Origin: Chamaecrista fasciculata
Taxonomy: Eukaryota > Streptophyta > Magnoliopsida > Fabales > Fabaceae
DNA length: 64,000 nt
Assembly: GCA_003254925.1 (NCBI GenBank)
Contig: QANZ01001328.1
Coordinates: 32,679 to 96,678 of the forward strand
Direction of reading: 5' to 3'
Below are positions 38,346 through 50,423 of this stretch, one piece after another. The notes under the pieces were generated by a model. That model was not told the DNA's origin. It worked only from the letters and a program-made list of their open reading frames with translations, and searched no databases. Position 1 is the first letter of the stretch; the number at the start of each line of letters is the position of its first letter. Made by a program: the position numbers and the translations under genes.

Positions 38346-39332
38346 TCAATTTCATGTCCCCCTCTTCAGCTCACGCACGCATGCGTAGGGTTTTATTTTC
38401 TCTGGACTCGCTAATTGTCATCATCGATCGCTGGTCTCTCGCCGACTTTGATCTCACGCCGTCGCTCGTCGGCTTGGTTTGACGGTTCCACTTCAGATCT
38501 TCGCAGCTCGCAGAAGCTTCGTCCTCGTCTGGTGAGTTTGATTGCAAATTTAATTGTTGTGAATGCTGAAGCTCTTATGATAGCTTCATGAAATTATGAA
38601 AGGAATTGAAGTTAATACTTAATAGTCCGTGCACATTCTTAATTTACCAGCATTTTGTTAGCTTGATAATGGTTGAAAATTGCATCGTCATCTTTCTTTG
38701 CGTCTGAATCTGAGGCATCCAAGATTTTATTTGTCTAGAAACAACTGGGACAAAATCTGAGTGGTTGTTATTCTTTTATGTTTGTTTAGTAGCATTATTT
38801 TGTTGCTAAGAATGGCTTCTAACCCTCGGTCGGGCTCATACCCCTTCCTGAAACCAAACTATACAGCTTAATCACTGTAACGGATGATAAGGTCTTGACT
38901 CTTGAGGTTATAAGTTGTTATTTGCTGCTGCAATTGTGGTGTGTTGTGGAATTAAATGAGGCCCCAATTGTGGTATAAGATATAATGGTACATTTATATG
39001 AAATTTTAAGTTACAGAACAAAATTGTATTGATATGATTCTAATAAGATCTTTTAACCTATTCAAGCAGTATCGTTTATCCGCTAAGTCAGACTGGAATC
39101 CAATCCTTAATTGGATGGATATCCAAATGCTTCTAGTAGCCAAAATATTGGGAATGTTAACATTTATTATTCGGTGAAAAATCATTGGGAATTGCCTAGT
39201 CTAAGAGCTTGAATAATTTTTATCTATTTGCTATTTATTTAACTTTGTTTTTTCATCCCTGGTATATTGATTTACAGAGAAGTTAATTGATGGTTTTTTA
39301 GCCAAAAAGAAGAAAGAAGAAAGGAAAGAGAT

Positions 39333-39719
39333 ATGGCAGGTAAAGCTGCTAGTTCTGTGGCAAAGGCAGTCGGAGAATATCAGTACCCATGGCGTGAGAA
39401 GCTGGTAAAATATAAAGATGAACTTGCCAAGGGTGTCTGGGGATACTGGGAGCTCGGCGCATGGAAGCCACTAGGTATCAGTGCTCGTCGTCGAGCTAGG
39501 CTTCGCAAGGAAGTGCTTCTTGCTGGACAGGATTGGCCATATGATCCGGAGAGGAAGGAGATGAAAACCAGGAGGAAAGGACATAAATGTGATAGGATAG
39601 CAGCAGAGAAAAGGGAAAACACTGCACGCTTGATGGAGAAGATGCCAGACATGTTGCTTGATTACAAGAAGCGCAGATGGGAGAAGAAGATGAAGGAAGA
39701 AGACAAAGGAAATAAGTAA
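39333..39719 (+). CDS. Probable mitochondrial ribosomal large-subunit protein mL59/mL64 (CRIF1-like)
   Basis: Single coding exon, 128 residues, very basic, starting at the ATG (gagatATGgcagg) after a 5' UTR intron. The donor is at 38531/38532 (cgtctg|gtgagt) and the acceptor at either 39277 or 39301. The N-terminus MAGKAASSVAKAVGEYQYPW is followed by a tryptophan-rich segment (ELAKGVWGYWELGAWKPLG), ISARRRARLRKEVLLAGQDW and YDPERKEMK. A charged C-terminal helix contains RLMEKMPDMLLDYKKRRWEK, which resembles the conserved MAKMPQMI...W stretch of animal CRIF1/mL64. Plant mitoribosomes contain an mL59/mL64 protein of this size. A mitochondrial role is inferred from that resemblance; no clear presequence is seen. 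The gene is intact and its leader (38370-38531) is GC-rich. Confidence 0.7.
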   Translation: MAGKAASSVAKAVGEYQYPWREKLVKYKDELAKGVWGYWELGAWKPLGISARRRARLRKEVLLAGQDWPYDPERKEMKTRRKGHKCDRIAAEKRENTARLMEKMPDMLLDYKKRRWEKKMKEEDKGNK

Positions 39720-40490
39720 TTTTTCCAGTGCAATATTTCCCTTCGTGCTTAGTCCCTCCCTGATTTAGCTTAGAAAGAAATAGGTGAACTGAGCCTTCAT
39801 TAATGTTTTCACTCATGCCATTTTCTGTTTTGGTATATGTAATTCCAATTCTCAATGACTGGCCTAATGGTTATTAGGTTAAAAGGGTATCCCTCAAATG
39901 AGAAACCTTGGCGAACATAGTTTGTTTTCTCAGTGAGTGCTGCTTGGTTGAGTATGCCTGAAATTGAAAGAGGGAGTTACTAGGCAGTAGCCAGTAGGCA
40001 CTCAAATGTGCTTACGTATTTGTCTCAGAAGGTGAAAACATGCGTATATTACCAGAGCTTTTGAAGAATAGTTGAGAAAACCTTATAAAATAATAAAAAT
40101 GGGACATTTTAGATTTCCCATAAAATATGTAAAAGATTTTTAGAAATGAAAAAGTAATTTTTCATTAGATTGAAGTTTATTGGAACTTTTTCTGATAAAA
40201 AAGCACTTGGATGTATCAAAATTTTAAAGCCACGCAACCTTCTTCTGATGTTGGACACCATTGTACAAATCAGACAGCTGCCATATTTTGAATAGGTGAA
40301 ACTGAAAGTGAAGCAATTCTATTTTGTGGTCCATTTGCTTAGCTCTGAGAAATGAGAATGGTATTGTTTGCAGGTTCTTGATGACATTAGTCATTACCAT
40401 GTTTTTAGATGTTATGATAAAAAAAAATTAGTATGGATTTGCAGTCAGTAGTCAGTACTGCATTAAAAAATGGAAAAGAAAAAGGCAGTT

Positions 40491-40562
40491 AGGTTCCACC
40501 GAGATTTGAACTCGGGTTACTGGATTCAGAGTCCAATGTCCTGACCACTAGACCATGGAACC
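40491..40562 (-). tRNA. tRNA-Gln (anticodon CUG)
   Basis: 72 nt on the minus strand. The acceptor stem ggttcca pairs with tggaacc, followed by discriminator T at 40491. The anticodon stem tggac/atcca-type surrounds loop ctctgaa, with CTG at 40529-40527. The T arm cgagttcaaatctcg is intact and carries the B box ggttcaaatc-like sequence. No CCA is encoded, as expected for a nuclear gene. A T-run (tttttcttttcc) beginning 7 nt downstream fits RNA polymerase III termination. No intron. Confidence 0.95.
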
Positions 40563-40869
40563 TTATTGTCTTATAATTGCAATTGTTTCATTAATATAAT
40601 TGATTTTATTTGACAACACAAGACTTCAATACAGATATTGAGCCATTGTATTTCGTTTAAATTTCTAATCACAAACAAATAGAAATATTATACCTTTTGT
40701 ATTTGTTATATTTTTTTAAAATGATGAACTATATATATAGTTATCTACTCTTTTTGTTCAAGAGGAAAAAAATTGAGTCATTTTTTTAATTGATCATGTC
40801 ACGTATTCTCTTTATCACAATTAGTTATACATATGAAAAAATATCACATGTATTATTTTTCTCCCAGTA

Positions 40870-41105
40870 GAAATATAAAAAAGTTTATACAAATTTTATC
40901 CCATCAAAAAAAATATTTATTTCCAAATGTGTAGCAATTAAAAGTTTACATTGATCCCTGAAATATATAGGATAAATTGAGAAATATAAAAAAGTGTATA
41001 CAAATTTTATCTCATAAAAAAAAATATTTATTTCCAAATGTGTAGCAATTAAAATTTGGAAGGGTTAAAATTTTATAATGGTTCCTGAGATATAGGATGA
41101 ATTTT
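40870..41105. repeat. 111-bp tandem duplication ending at an unresolved base
   Basis: Copies begin gaaatataaaaaagtttata (40870) and gaaatataaaaaagtgtata (40981) and share 'tatttatttccaaatgtgta' and 'gatataggat' blocks. The second copy stops at the N at 41106, where an LTR fragment begins. The join may hide missing sequence. Confidence 0.75.
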
Positions 41106-41106
41106 N

Positions 41107-41344
41107 CTGCCAAACTGCTCGTGTGGATTACTGGTAGAGGAAGGACACTCTGTGGACTTCTCAAGATTCGCGAATTCGACAAGTCACCGATCAAACTAGG
41201 TAAACATCTTTCCTAAAACTGGTATAAACATAGTTAGTGGATCCTGGAAGGAATCACAGAGTTTATTTTTAATTACGTTTTAGTCCCTGGAAAAAAATTT
41301 TTATTTTCCTCCTTCCGCTGCGCTCCCTCTGTGATTTCCCAACA
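41107..41344. mobile_element. LTR fragment, same family as 63302-64000 (fossil)
   Basis: 238 bp that reads, on the minus strand, tgttgggaaatcacagaggg and onward. It matches the LTR at 63302 almost base for base over its whole length, so both insertions look fairly recent. It is incomplete in this assembly. In the 63-kb copy a TATA-like element (actataaatagggcc) lies on the strand opposite to the one beginning tgttggg. This places the LTR here in the opposite sense to the pol ORF beside it. Confidence 0.75.
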
Positions 41345-41354
41345 TCAGCTTCAT

Positions 41355-43429
41355 CTAGTACTTGCGCAGTTGATTGAAGATCTCCTTCAAATCCTCAGTG
41401 TGCTTACCCCCTTCTTTGGTCTTCACCACCATGTCGTCGACATAGACTTCTAGATTCTTTCCAATGTAATCCCTAAAGAAGAGATCCATCATTCTTTGAT
41501 AGGTGGCGCCCGCATTTTTCAGTCCGAAAGGCATCACTGTGTAGCAGTACGTCCCCATCTCAGTTATGAACGCCGTTTTCTCGGCGTCCTCGGGGTTCAT
41601 TTTTATCTGGTTATAACCGTTGAAGGCGTCCAGGAAACTCATTGTTTGATGACCACAAGTCCCGTCCACAAGTTTGTCGATGTTGGGCAGTGGGTAGTGG
41701 TCTTTTGGACAAGCCTTGTTCAGATCAGTGAAGTCCACACACATTCTCCATTTGCCGTTGGCTTTCTTGACCAGCACCACGTTTGAGAGCCATTCAGGGT
41801 ACTTGGTTTCCCTGATAAAGCCTGCAGCTAGCAGCTTGTCTACTTCTTCCCTGATAGCCATTTGGCGCTCGTGGCCAAACAGGCGTTTACGCTGGATCAC
41901 TCCTCTCCTGCCATCAGTGTTCAGGCTATGGCAAATAAGTTTTGGGTCAATTCCTGGCATATCTGCAGGACACCAGGCGAAGACGTCTGAGGACTCTCTT
42001 AGGAGTTGAATGAGCTCGGCCTTTTCGGCCTCATGTAGAAGCATGTTAACCTGTACGGTTTTTTCCGCGTTCTCGCCTAGCTGTACAGCTTCTAAGTCCC
42101 TCGTTGGCTTGGGCCTTTGATTCGAGATTTCATCCCTGAAGTCTTCTATTTCACCATTCAGATCTTCGGGCTTCGTCCCTTTAGAGGCGTCCTCAGCTGG
42201 TGTGTTTGCCCGTGTTTTTCTTTTTCGTTCTTCTTCATTGGTCTTCTCTAGATTTATTGCATAGCACTGTCTGGCTGTTCTCTGGTTTGTTCTCACCTGA
42301 CCCACTCCTTGTGGCGTCGGGAATTTCATGCGCAGGTGAGCAGTGGATATTACTGCTCTCATCTTGTTCAGGGAGGGGCGTCCGAGAAGGACATTATACG
42401 CCGAGGGCGCCTGGACTACCAGGAATTCCACCATGTTACTCGTCACCCTTGGGTATTCTCCTACGGTGAGTCGTAAGTCAATACTTCCAATGGCTGGTAT
42501 CTGATCTCCTGTGAATCCTATCAGGCTTCCGTAGTGTTCCTTCAGGTCTGACCTTGGAATGCCAGGCTGATCGAAGCATGACTTGTAAATAATGTCTGCT
42601 GACGAGCCCTGATCCACCATGATCCTTTCTACCGTGAAGGTACCAATCCGTGCTGTGATCACCATGGGGTCGTCGTAGTCTTGGTTCACTTCCCACAATT
42701 CATCATCAGTAAAGATTATGGGTTCAACCCATTTTTCTTCTGTGGATGCTTCCTTGTAGTCTATTCTGAGTATGGATCGGTTCACCTTTCCTTTCTTGTG
42801 CGGGGCCTTGGCGCCACTCTTTTCTATGCCACCCGAGATCATGTGGATGATCCCGGTTGGTCTGTCGTCTCTCGGCGGTGTGCGCCGATCTCGCTTCTTT
42901 TCCTCGCCATCAGCGCCTCCATTTTTTGGCTTCTTCTGTTTGCGGGTGCTTTTGTCTTCTCTAGGTCTCTTATTTCCATCTTTCTTAATGAACCTGGATG
43001 GGAGGCGTCCCAATCTGATCAGGTTCTCAATTTCGTCCTTCAAGACGATGCACTCATCCGTGGTGTGTCCTTCAGTTCTGTGATACCTACAATACTTACT
43101 GGTATCCACATTTCGCCCTGCTCTCCTGGGGCGGTCTGGGAGTCTTGGTAAGAGATCTGTGTTGCAGATTTCACGGAAGATTTCCGATTGGGACACAGTA
43201 AGAACTGTGTAGACCGCATGTCTTCCCCTAGGTGGGGATCGAGGGCGCCGGGAGTAATCCCTACCCCTTGGCGTTTGGGTCCCACCAGCCTTCTCCGAGC
43301 CTTTGCTGTACGGCTTTTTCGCGTCTGGTTCTATTCTCGCGAAGCGATCGCGTTGAGTTTTGTCTAGATCTTCTTTTGTTATGAACTCCTCAGCCATTGA
43401 GAGAAGCTCACCAACGGATTTGGGGGCCC
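41355..43429 (-). mobile_element. Ty3/gypsy gag-pol fossil (probable Tat lineage), incomplete
   Basis: A long minus-strand reading frame (680 residues from 43397) shows, in order, the end of gag with a zinc-knuckle-like CRYHRTEGHTTDEC, an aspartic protease (VDQGSSADIIY) and the front half of reverse transcriptase (YPLPNIDKLVD, MPFGLKNAGATYQRMMD, YVDDMVVKT). The knuckle type and protease-RT order suggest the Tat branch. The element is broken: the first part of gag, the later pol domains and a matching LTR pair are not seen here, which amounts to about two large losses. The open frame suggests the fragment is not ancient. Confidence 0.85.
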
Positions 43430-43439
43430 TATGAGATCG

Positions 43440-44215
43440 ATTTCAAATTGATCCTAAATGTTTCATTTGTTTTATATTAGCCATACATGTGTTTATAATT
43501 TTTCAAATTAGTCCCGTAGTACTGAAGTCACATCTCTATTGTTTCCCTTCAAATGCAAATCCAAAGCTACGGTTGCTTTTAACAAATATTTTCTCAGTCC
43601 AGTTGAGATCATTAACAAATGAGGTTAAATCGGGTCCCGAAAATGGACTAGTCATTTAACAATCAAACAAGTGAAGTTGGTATAAATATTTCATTTCAAG
43701 TCAATGCGAGGATTTGAAACTAAGTGTTGACTCTTGAAGAGTTTTTTCACTAACCAGTTGAGATTGTTAGAAAGTAAGGTCAAATCGCATCTCGAATTGA
43801 GCTCATTTGTTTAGTTCCAAACCCATTTCTATTGTTTAACAAATATTTTCACTGTCTAGTTTAACAAATATTTTCACCCTTCAAATGTGACGATTTCTCA
43901 GTCCATTTTTAGGGTGAAATTGAGCTCGTTTGTTTAGAGTTTCAACTAGACAGTGAAAAAACTCTTCAAGAGTTAACACAATTTCAAAATCGTCACATTT
44001 AAACTTAAAACAAAAGAGATATGACAAACTTTGCTTGATTGATTATAAAATGAGTTGCTTACTCCTGAGACCCGATTTGACATAGTTACAGTTCAACTTT
44101 ATAGATTAAATACTTGTCAAAAGTGACATGCGCTCAAAATTCGTCGCATTCAAACTTGAAACGAGATATATATATATATATAACCATATTCAGTACTTTA
44201 AGACCAATTTTGAAA
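43440..44215. repeat. Complex inverted-repeat region
   Basis: Multiple phrases recur in both orientations: 'ttcaaattgatcctaaatg' / 'aagaccaattttgaaaat', 'gttgactcttgaagagtttt' / 'aaaactcttcaagagttaac', and 'gtttaacaaatattttcac'. This is the build of a foldback element related to 37878-38345, rearranged or composite. Ends are uncertain. Confidence 0.5.
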
Positions 44216-44219
44216 ATGG

Positions 44220-44430
44220 CAAGACTTGGGTAAAGTTTTTTATATCTGTGCTATAAGATTTCTCAATCAACATTTGACATGTGACAAATATTTTATGTAT
44301 GATCATTCATGGTAGAGAGAAAATATTGAATATACTTGTTTACATGACCAATCATAAAAGAGAGAGAATATAAAGCAAACTTATGATTAAAAACACCTTA
44401 TAACAAATATATAAGAAACTTTACTTAACT
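44220..44430. repeat. Dispersed repeat, copy 2
   Basis: Colinear with 11803-12020 (see there), with scattered differences. It directly adjoins the complex inverted repeat. No ORF. Confidence 0.65.
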
Positions 44431-44579
44431 TTTTTTTCTTTTGAAAATTTATAAAAATATATCAGATCAATTTAACCAATCAAATGTTTATAACCAATTT
44501 AAAATCTAGCTACCCCGTCCATTTATTAGAACCAATTTGAAATTTTAACAAAAAAAAATAGAGGATTTACTAACATCGA

Positions 44580-44624
44580 TCCTAACCAAATATTCGAGCA
44601 AAAAAAAAAAGTCCTAACCAAATA
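44580..44624. repeat. Micro-insertion (cgagc + A-run) with 13-bp target duplication
   Basis: Direct repeats tcctaaccaaata at 44580-44592 and 44612-44624 flank the 19-nt insert ttcgagcaaaaaaaaaaag. Confidence 0.65.
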
Positions 44625-44692
44625 AGCAATTACTAATAGAAAATCACCTCTCTCTTTATTTGTTTGTTAAACGTGTAGGATTTAAAATTTTA

Positions 44693-45072
44693 GGGTAAAT
44701 TCCACTTTGGTACCCTGTTCTATGAACCAATTTCACTTTGGTACCCTATTCTTTCAAAAGTGACACTTTGATACCCTATTCTTTCAAAAATGTCATTTTG
44801 GTACCCTGTTCTTTCAAAAGTGACATTTTGGTTCCTCGTTCTTTGGACCAAGTGACACTTTGGAACCCTAAAAAAGTAACAAATAGTGAAAGAACAGGGT
44901 ACCAAAGTGTCACTTGGTCCAAAGAACAGGGTACCAAAATGTCACTTTTGAAAGAACAGGGTACCAAAATGACATTTTTGAAAGAACAGGGTACCAAAGT
45001 GTCACTTTTGAAAGAACAGGGTACCAAAGTGGAATTGGTCCATAGAACAGGGTACCAAAGTGGAATTTACCC
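44693..45072. mobile_element. Foldback MITE ('ggtaccctgttct' family)
   Basis: Ends gggtaaattccactttggta and their exact inverse, with a perfect 9-bp duplication aaaatttta at 44684-44692 and 45073-45081. Each arm holds four or five phrases of about 35 bp built on 'ggtaccctgttctttcaaaa', so the element reads as an open frame on both strands without being a gene. The near-identical phrases suggest a recent insertion. Confidence 0.88.
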
Positions 45073-45681
45073 AAAATTTTAAATTGACATAACAGGTGTT
45101 TTTGAAACTTGTGTTAGAAAGTTTGTAAGAGAGTAGGTGGGGCTTTGTAATTAAGATTTAGAAAGTTCAACTGACAAGTGTATAAGGCATTTCCATTTTC
45201 AAAGAATATAATCGATATTGATGATATCCCTTTCTTCATATCCTTACCCACTCATCAATTACCCTAATTAATATAAGTGATTAAGTTCTAACCTAGTTAG
45301 GTGAGCACTTCAATCTTTCCTAGTTTTTTACTCACAGTAACTCATTCTATTATTGAAGATGCAAGAAGTCTCCTAAAAATAGTGGCTACAACTTTAAAAT
45401 CATGAGGCGAATCAATCTTTTCTAGTTAAAGGACAACATACGGTTTTAAAACTTAAAACTTAAAAAATGAATGATGTGGAATTTAGCTTTCAATTCCACA
45501 CATTTTTATTCATTTCACTGTGCCTGCAAAATGAGGTACTGTACTGTGAACAGATGCGTAGGCCTGGTTCTTTCTGGTTCTTTCTATTGATAAATCTAAT
45601 CAATACATCATCGTCATTGTCATTCCAAACAAGAGCACGAAAGGAAAGACGACTTTGAAAAGAAACAAGGCATATTGATAT

Positions 45682-46219
45682 GATTAAAGCCTAAATGGTT
45701 ATTTTAGTCTTACATGTATGTTTTAATGTTATTTTGGTTTATTATATAATGTTTAAATTGGTCCTAAATATAGGTAAAATATTTCATTTTGATCTCAATT
45801 TATTGAATAGGACTCATTTCAAGTTCAATCGTGATCAATTTAGAACTATGTATTGTTCTCAAATAATAATATTTTCTCTATTCATTTGAGACCGTCACGA
45901 AACGAGGTCAAATTAATCCTAAAAGTAGACCGTTCGTCTCATGGTCAAAAGAATAAAGTTAATTATATCTCGTTTCAAATTCGAATGCGACGAATTTAAA
46001 GCTACAAATTCCTCTTAACAGGTCCTTTAACTTGAAATGAGAGATGAGAGAAATATGATTAAATTCAATAGTTTGTGACCAAAATGAAATATTTTATCAA
46101 CATTTAGGACCAAAATAAAATATTTTGTCAATATTTAAGATTAATTTAAACATTTTGAGATATAATAGACTAAAATAAATATTAGAACATACATCTAGAA
46201 CTAAAATGAGCCTTTCACC
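45682..46219. mobile_element. Foldback MITE, Mutator-like
   Basis: Ends gattaaagcct / (inverted) ggtgaaaggct, with arms sharing attttagt and 'aaaatatttcattttg'. Perfect 9-bp duplication tattgatat at 45673-45681 and 46220-46228. Lies about 180 bp downstream of the B-box gene stop. Confidence 0.82.
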
Positions 46220-46399
46220 TATTGATATCATACAATTAAAGTAACTCATTCATTCATTAATACTGGGTCTGTATACACAGTAGAGCTAATTAACATAGCA
46301 AAATTTAAGGGCAGGGTGAAGTAATGAAGAATTGAAGAGAGTGCTTTCTTTTTTTTTTTTTAAAAAAAAAGAAGCATCTTTTTTATTTATTTGTTAGGC

Positions 46400-48038
46400 T
46401 TAAGCAAAGGAAAAAGCAGCAGAAACAGCATTAACAGGAGGTGGTGTAACAGCAAAAGAAGCTCTTTTCACAAATCTTCCTTTCATTCTGGGTCTCTTCT
46501 CTGCATTCAATTTCCGAACCTCGTACCTTATTTTCTTCGAGAACAATCTCGTCCTCCTCTTTTCTCTGTACCTTGTCACTCTCGCTTCTCTTCCTCCATC
46601 TCCCATCACTGTATTATTGCATCCATACCCTCCCATTTCTCCATAATATCCTTCAACATTTTGATGCCCCTGTTTCATTCATTAATTCCACCACCAATCA
46701 TTAATTAATCAAGCAATCCCTTCTCAAATCTCAAATCATAACATATTAATTGAACTCAATTCTTAAAAGATTATTCAACTGATAACCCAATTCTACAAAC
46801 CTTAAATACTATACTCTTTAGTCCCTCACAGAACTAAATAATATACTCTTTAAATTTTTACTATTTTTTAGGGACTGAATTGTTAGTTTACTCCATATTA
46901 ATTAATGCTAAAAATGGAGATTAAAAAATTAAAGTTAAAATCATACCATGCAATCAGGCCAGCACTCATCTGAATCCAAGTCTGGTTTGTCACCTATCCA
47001 TGGAGATTTCTGGCATGCCCAAGCTGAAATGACTGAATCATAATCTAACTGCAGAAGTAATATTTTCCTCTTCCTCTTCCTCTCATCATCAAGATTATTA
47101 TTATTCCCTCCCATTTCTCCACAATCATCATCATCATTCGTATTCTTCTTCTCCTCTTCCTCCTCACACGTTACAGCAGAGTCATAATCGAAGCTCAATT
47201 CAAACGGTTCTCTAATCCCCACTTCCATTTCAATCTCATCCATCGTCTCCACCTTGCAATTATTATTTTTAGCACTCTCTTCATCTTCCTCAACTTTCAC
47301 ACAACACTCATTATTATCCATAAGCCCCAAATCTTCCATCCCTATACACTCATTCTCTAATCCCCTTCCTAATAGACTCTCTACATCAGCAGCAAATTCT
47401 GCTAATTCCATCTCAGATGGAAGAAACCCATGTAAATTATTACAATTCCCCAATGCAACTTTGCATTTCTCCTCCTCCTTATTGCCGGCGGTGGCGGCGG
47501 AAGTAACCGAAGACGACGGAGGAGGAGTACTACAGAGCTCGGCGACGAAAGGTTCGAATATGGGGACACGATACAGAAGCTGTTCTTCTTCTTCTTCTTC
47601 GTTCTGACTCGAATTTGAGTACTCATCGGAACCCACTTCCGGCACCAAATGAAATAATGGGTTATTATTTCTGGTGGGTTTTTCGTCATCGTCGTCGTTG
47701 TTATGCCCTCTAGGTGTTCGATGAAATGCCGAGGAGTGATTTTTGCCGTATCTCGGCGTACGAGCCTTCTTCGTGAACCCACGGTGCCAAGTAGGAGCAG
47801 CCAAGGCGAGATCGACGACGGAGGAGGGTTTAAACGACGCCGTTTTCAAACGAACGCGTTCGTGGCGACGAGCCAATGAGTTCGCGGAATGAACGTGAGA
47901 ATCGCAGGATTGACAGAGAAAAGCATCGTCGGCGGCGCAATACCAACGAGCGCGTTTGCTGATGCAGCTGTCGCAGGCTCTGGCATTTTTGCCGCCAACG
48001 GCTTTGGCGACGACGACGCTCTTATTAGGAGATGTCAT
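46400..48038 (-). CDS. CONSTANS-like single-B-box CCT transcription factor (COL16/BBX group)
   Basis: Two coding exons on the minus strand: 48038-46947 and 46669-46400, both phase 0, 453 residues. The first true ATG is at 48038 ([16 protein letters not shown]); sequence further upstream has no ATG in this frame. One B-box zinc finger lies at about residues 21-63 ([39 protein letters not shown]). A long acidic, Asn/Glu-rich middle follows, and a CCT domain is in exon 2 ([40 protein letters not shown]). One B-box plus CCT, with the intron just before CCT, is the arrangement of COL6/7/8/16 (BBX14-17). Those proteins are nuclear regulators in light, chlorophyll and flowering pathways. The B-box cysteines and histidines and the CCT nuclear signal are intact. 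The exact paralogue is not assigned. Confidence 0.94.
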
Positions 48039-48859
48039 ATATGAAAATCCCAAAAGCTGAAAATGGGTTGTGAATGAGTGAATCAGTTGAGGTAGGAAGT
48101 GGAAATAAAAAGTGGAATGATGATGATTTTAGAGAGAAATAAAAATGTGAGTGACCCACAAGGAGCACTTTTGCAGTATATGTAAGAGCTATCGAGAAAG
48201 AGAGATGGCATTGTTGTGGGTACTATTGGGTTTGCACTTTTGGAACAGTGGAAGAGAGAGAGAGTTGTTGATGTTGGTTGGTCCCAAGATAGATAGAGAG
48301 AGAAAGAGAGAGAGGGCCTTATCTGATTTGTGATTGGAGGAAGTGGGAAAGTTAATCCTAAAGAGAGGGTTGTGATTGGATGAGTTTATAATAAGAGGGA
48401 TTTCGGGTGGTGATCCACTTCCTTATTGAGGATTAGCATGGGGCCTCTTTTACTCCCTTCTTTTCCTCGCTACAAATTTGAATGAGACCTCTTTGTTCCC
48501 TTCTTAACTTCTTTTAATTTATCAATAACATTAACCATTCTTAAAATTATAGTGACATTGATCCAAGTAATAAATTAATTAAGGTATGTTTGGATTGGGG
48601 AATATTAGAAAGAGAAGGAGGCAGTTGGGGAGAAAATTGAAACCTCTTCTCCTTTTGTGGTAAGTTGAGAAATAGAAGAGAAGATAATAAGAAATTAACT
48701 TTTAATTTTTTATTCTCTCCTCACTTTAAAAATTTCAAATACTCTAATTTGAGATTTTTTTTTGGAGGAGATGTTACTTTCCAAACAAGGGAAAAGAGTA
48801 TAGGGCGTCCCTTCTCCTTCAATCTCTTCTATTTTTTAAAATGTAATTATCATTGTTGA

Positions 48860-50410
48860 AGACTCTTTTATCATAATTAGATGCACGACGCAACTCGAAT
48901 TTAGATTAATCAAGACGAAATCTTAAAGACTTGAGAAATAAAAAATATAAATTAAACTAACAAACTAAAATAGGTCTATGGATATTACCTCAATCATAAG
49001 GGGATTGGAGAGTTGTGATAAGGTGTTAGAAATAAGACTTGCAAGACAGAGATTTATAAGGGTAACTCAATATAATTACTCTGATACTTAAGTTAGAGAG
49101 TGTTTGAAAGAAATTGTAAAAATCAGAATGAGAAATATATTTCTAGCCTTTTTAAGGTTTCAGAGATAAGTTTATATAAAGAGAGACTTCAGGTCAATTA
49201 GCGTAAGTGGGGCATGTGTCCGAGACATATGGAATAAAAATCTTGAGAATCTCGAAATGGACAACAAAGTAAATCAAACTGTTCAATGACATATAGGCGA
49301 GCTAACATCCCGTTGAAAGATGAAGCGTTCAGTCCCTCTAGTCCCTTCCCGCTCGAAGAGAGGAGACCTAGCGACCACCGAGGTGAAGTATATGACCGGT
49401 CAATCTCATATATATATATATATATACATTAACAATTCTTAATTTTTTTTGAAGTTCAACCCTTGTTAATTAATTATTTTTAAGTTCAACCCTTGAGTCT
49501 TGACTTTTGTTCCGTACGTGGTCCCAATACTAGTTTAGAATATATATATATATAGGTATATTTAATTATTTTGTAATTCTTTTGCTTATTAAAATATTCA
49601 CCAATTTTAGGGTGCTGTATATTTATCTCTTTTAATTAATTGATCGTGTAAAAGAATTTATTTTTATGTAAGATATTTTATTTTTAATGATAAACATAAC
49701 TGTAAAAACAAAAAAAGAAAATTACATAATCTTATGCATTATTTTTTGTGGAGTATAAATGTAGTTAAGAATTTTGGCCTTTGTGTTTAAATTTGAGTGT
49801 GACTATGTAACCAATGAAACGATGCCAGGGTTGTAGTAGCAGATGCATGATATTTTGTTATAAAGAGAAAAATTATAATTCGATAACAACAATTATTGCC
49901 ATATATGCTGAAGCAACTTATATCAGAGGATACGTTTAACTCATTAGGAAATTTCATCATCAAATCCAAATTACAAATTTTCCACGCAAGTAGGGTAAAA
50001 GTCAGACAATGTAATTATCTTTTAATTTAAACCATAATAAAACGAAAATAGACTTAGATCGGAAATGTTTAAACTTATAAAAACTGATGACGATATAATA
50101 ATTTCTTTTTAATTATATTTATATATATATATATATAACTCAACGTTTCCAAAACAATACAAAAATACCATTTTCATGTCCATACTATACTATCATGCAT
50201 AATTGCAACTTTGCAAGTTGCCCTTTGCTCTCAGCTTAGCTGTCTCTTCAAATTTTAGTCACGGGAGACTTGTACACTTAAAATCTTGAATGGTATAATA
50301 GTAATATAAAAAGTAGTACAACAAAATTATATTTGTCTAATTAATAATGAACTACTTATAACTTATAAAATCATGTATTCAAATTTCGCTGCCAATGCAA
50401 ATATTTTATT
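48860..50410. other. Gene-free AT-rich stretch
   Basis: I find no conserved reading frame or known repeat ends here. A moderately GC-richer patch (about 49180-49410) could be part of an unrecognised element but shows no terminal repeats. Simple TA tracts occur near 49410, 49540 and 50125. Confidence 0.5.
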
Positions 50411-50423
50411 GATAGGTAATTTA

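Noticed and set aside
44693-45081. Tandem phrase arrays as a CRISPR array
   Set aside because: The phrases are inverted in the second half, there are no constant-length spacers, and this is plant nuclear DNA.
44720-45082. Open frames on both strands repeating 'GTKMSLLKEQ' or 'LVPCSFK'
   Set aside because: They are produced by the 35-bp phrase repeat of a foldback MITE, not by a protein-coding gene.
46345-46372. T-run/A-run palindrome near 46.35 kb
   Set aside because: Simple homopolymer tracts beside the B-box gene's 3' end, with no flanking repeat or element ends.
48024-48053. Upstream TTG as start of the B-box protein
   Set aside because: Plant nuclear genes start at ATG; the first ATG in frame is at 48038 and fits the short N-terminus of the family.
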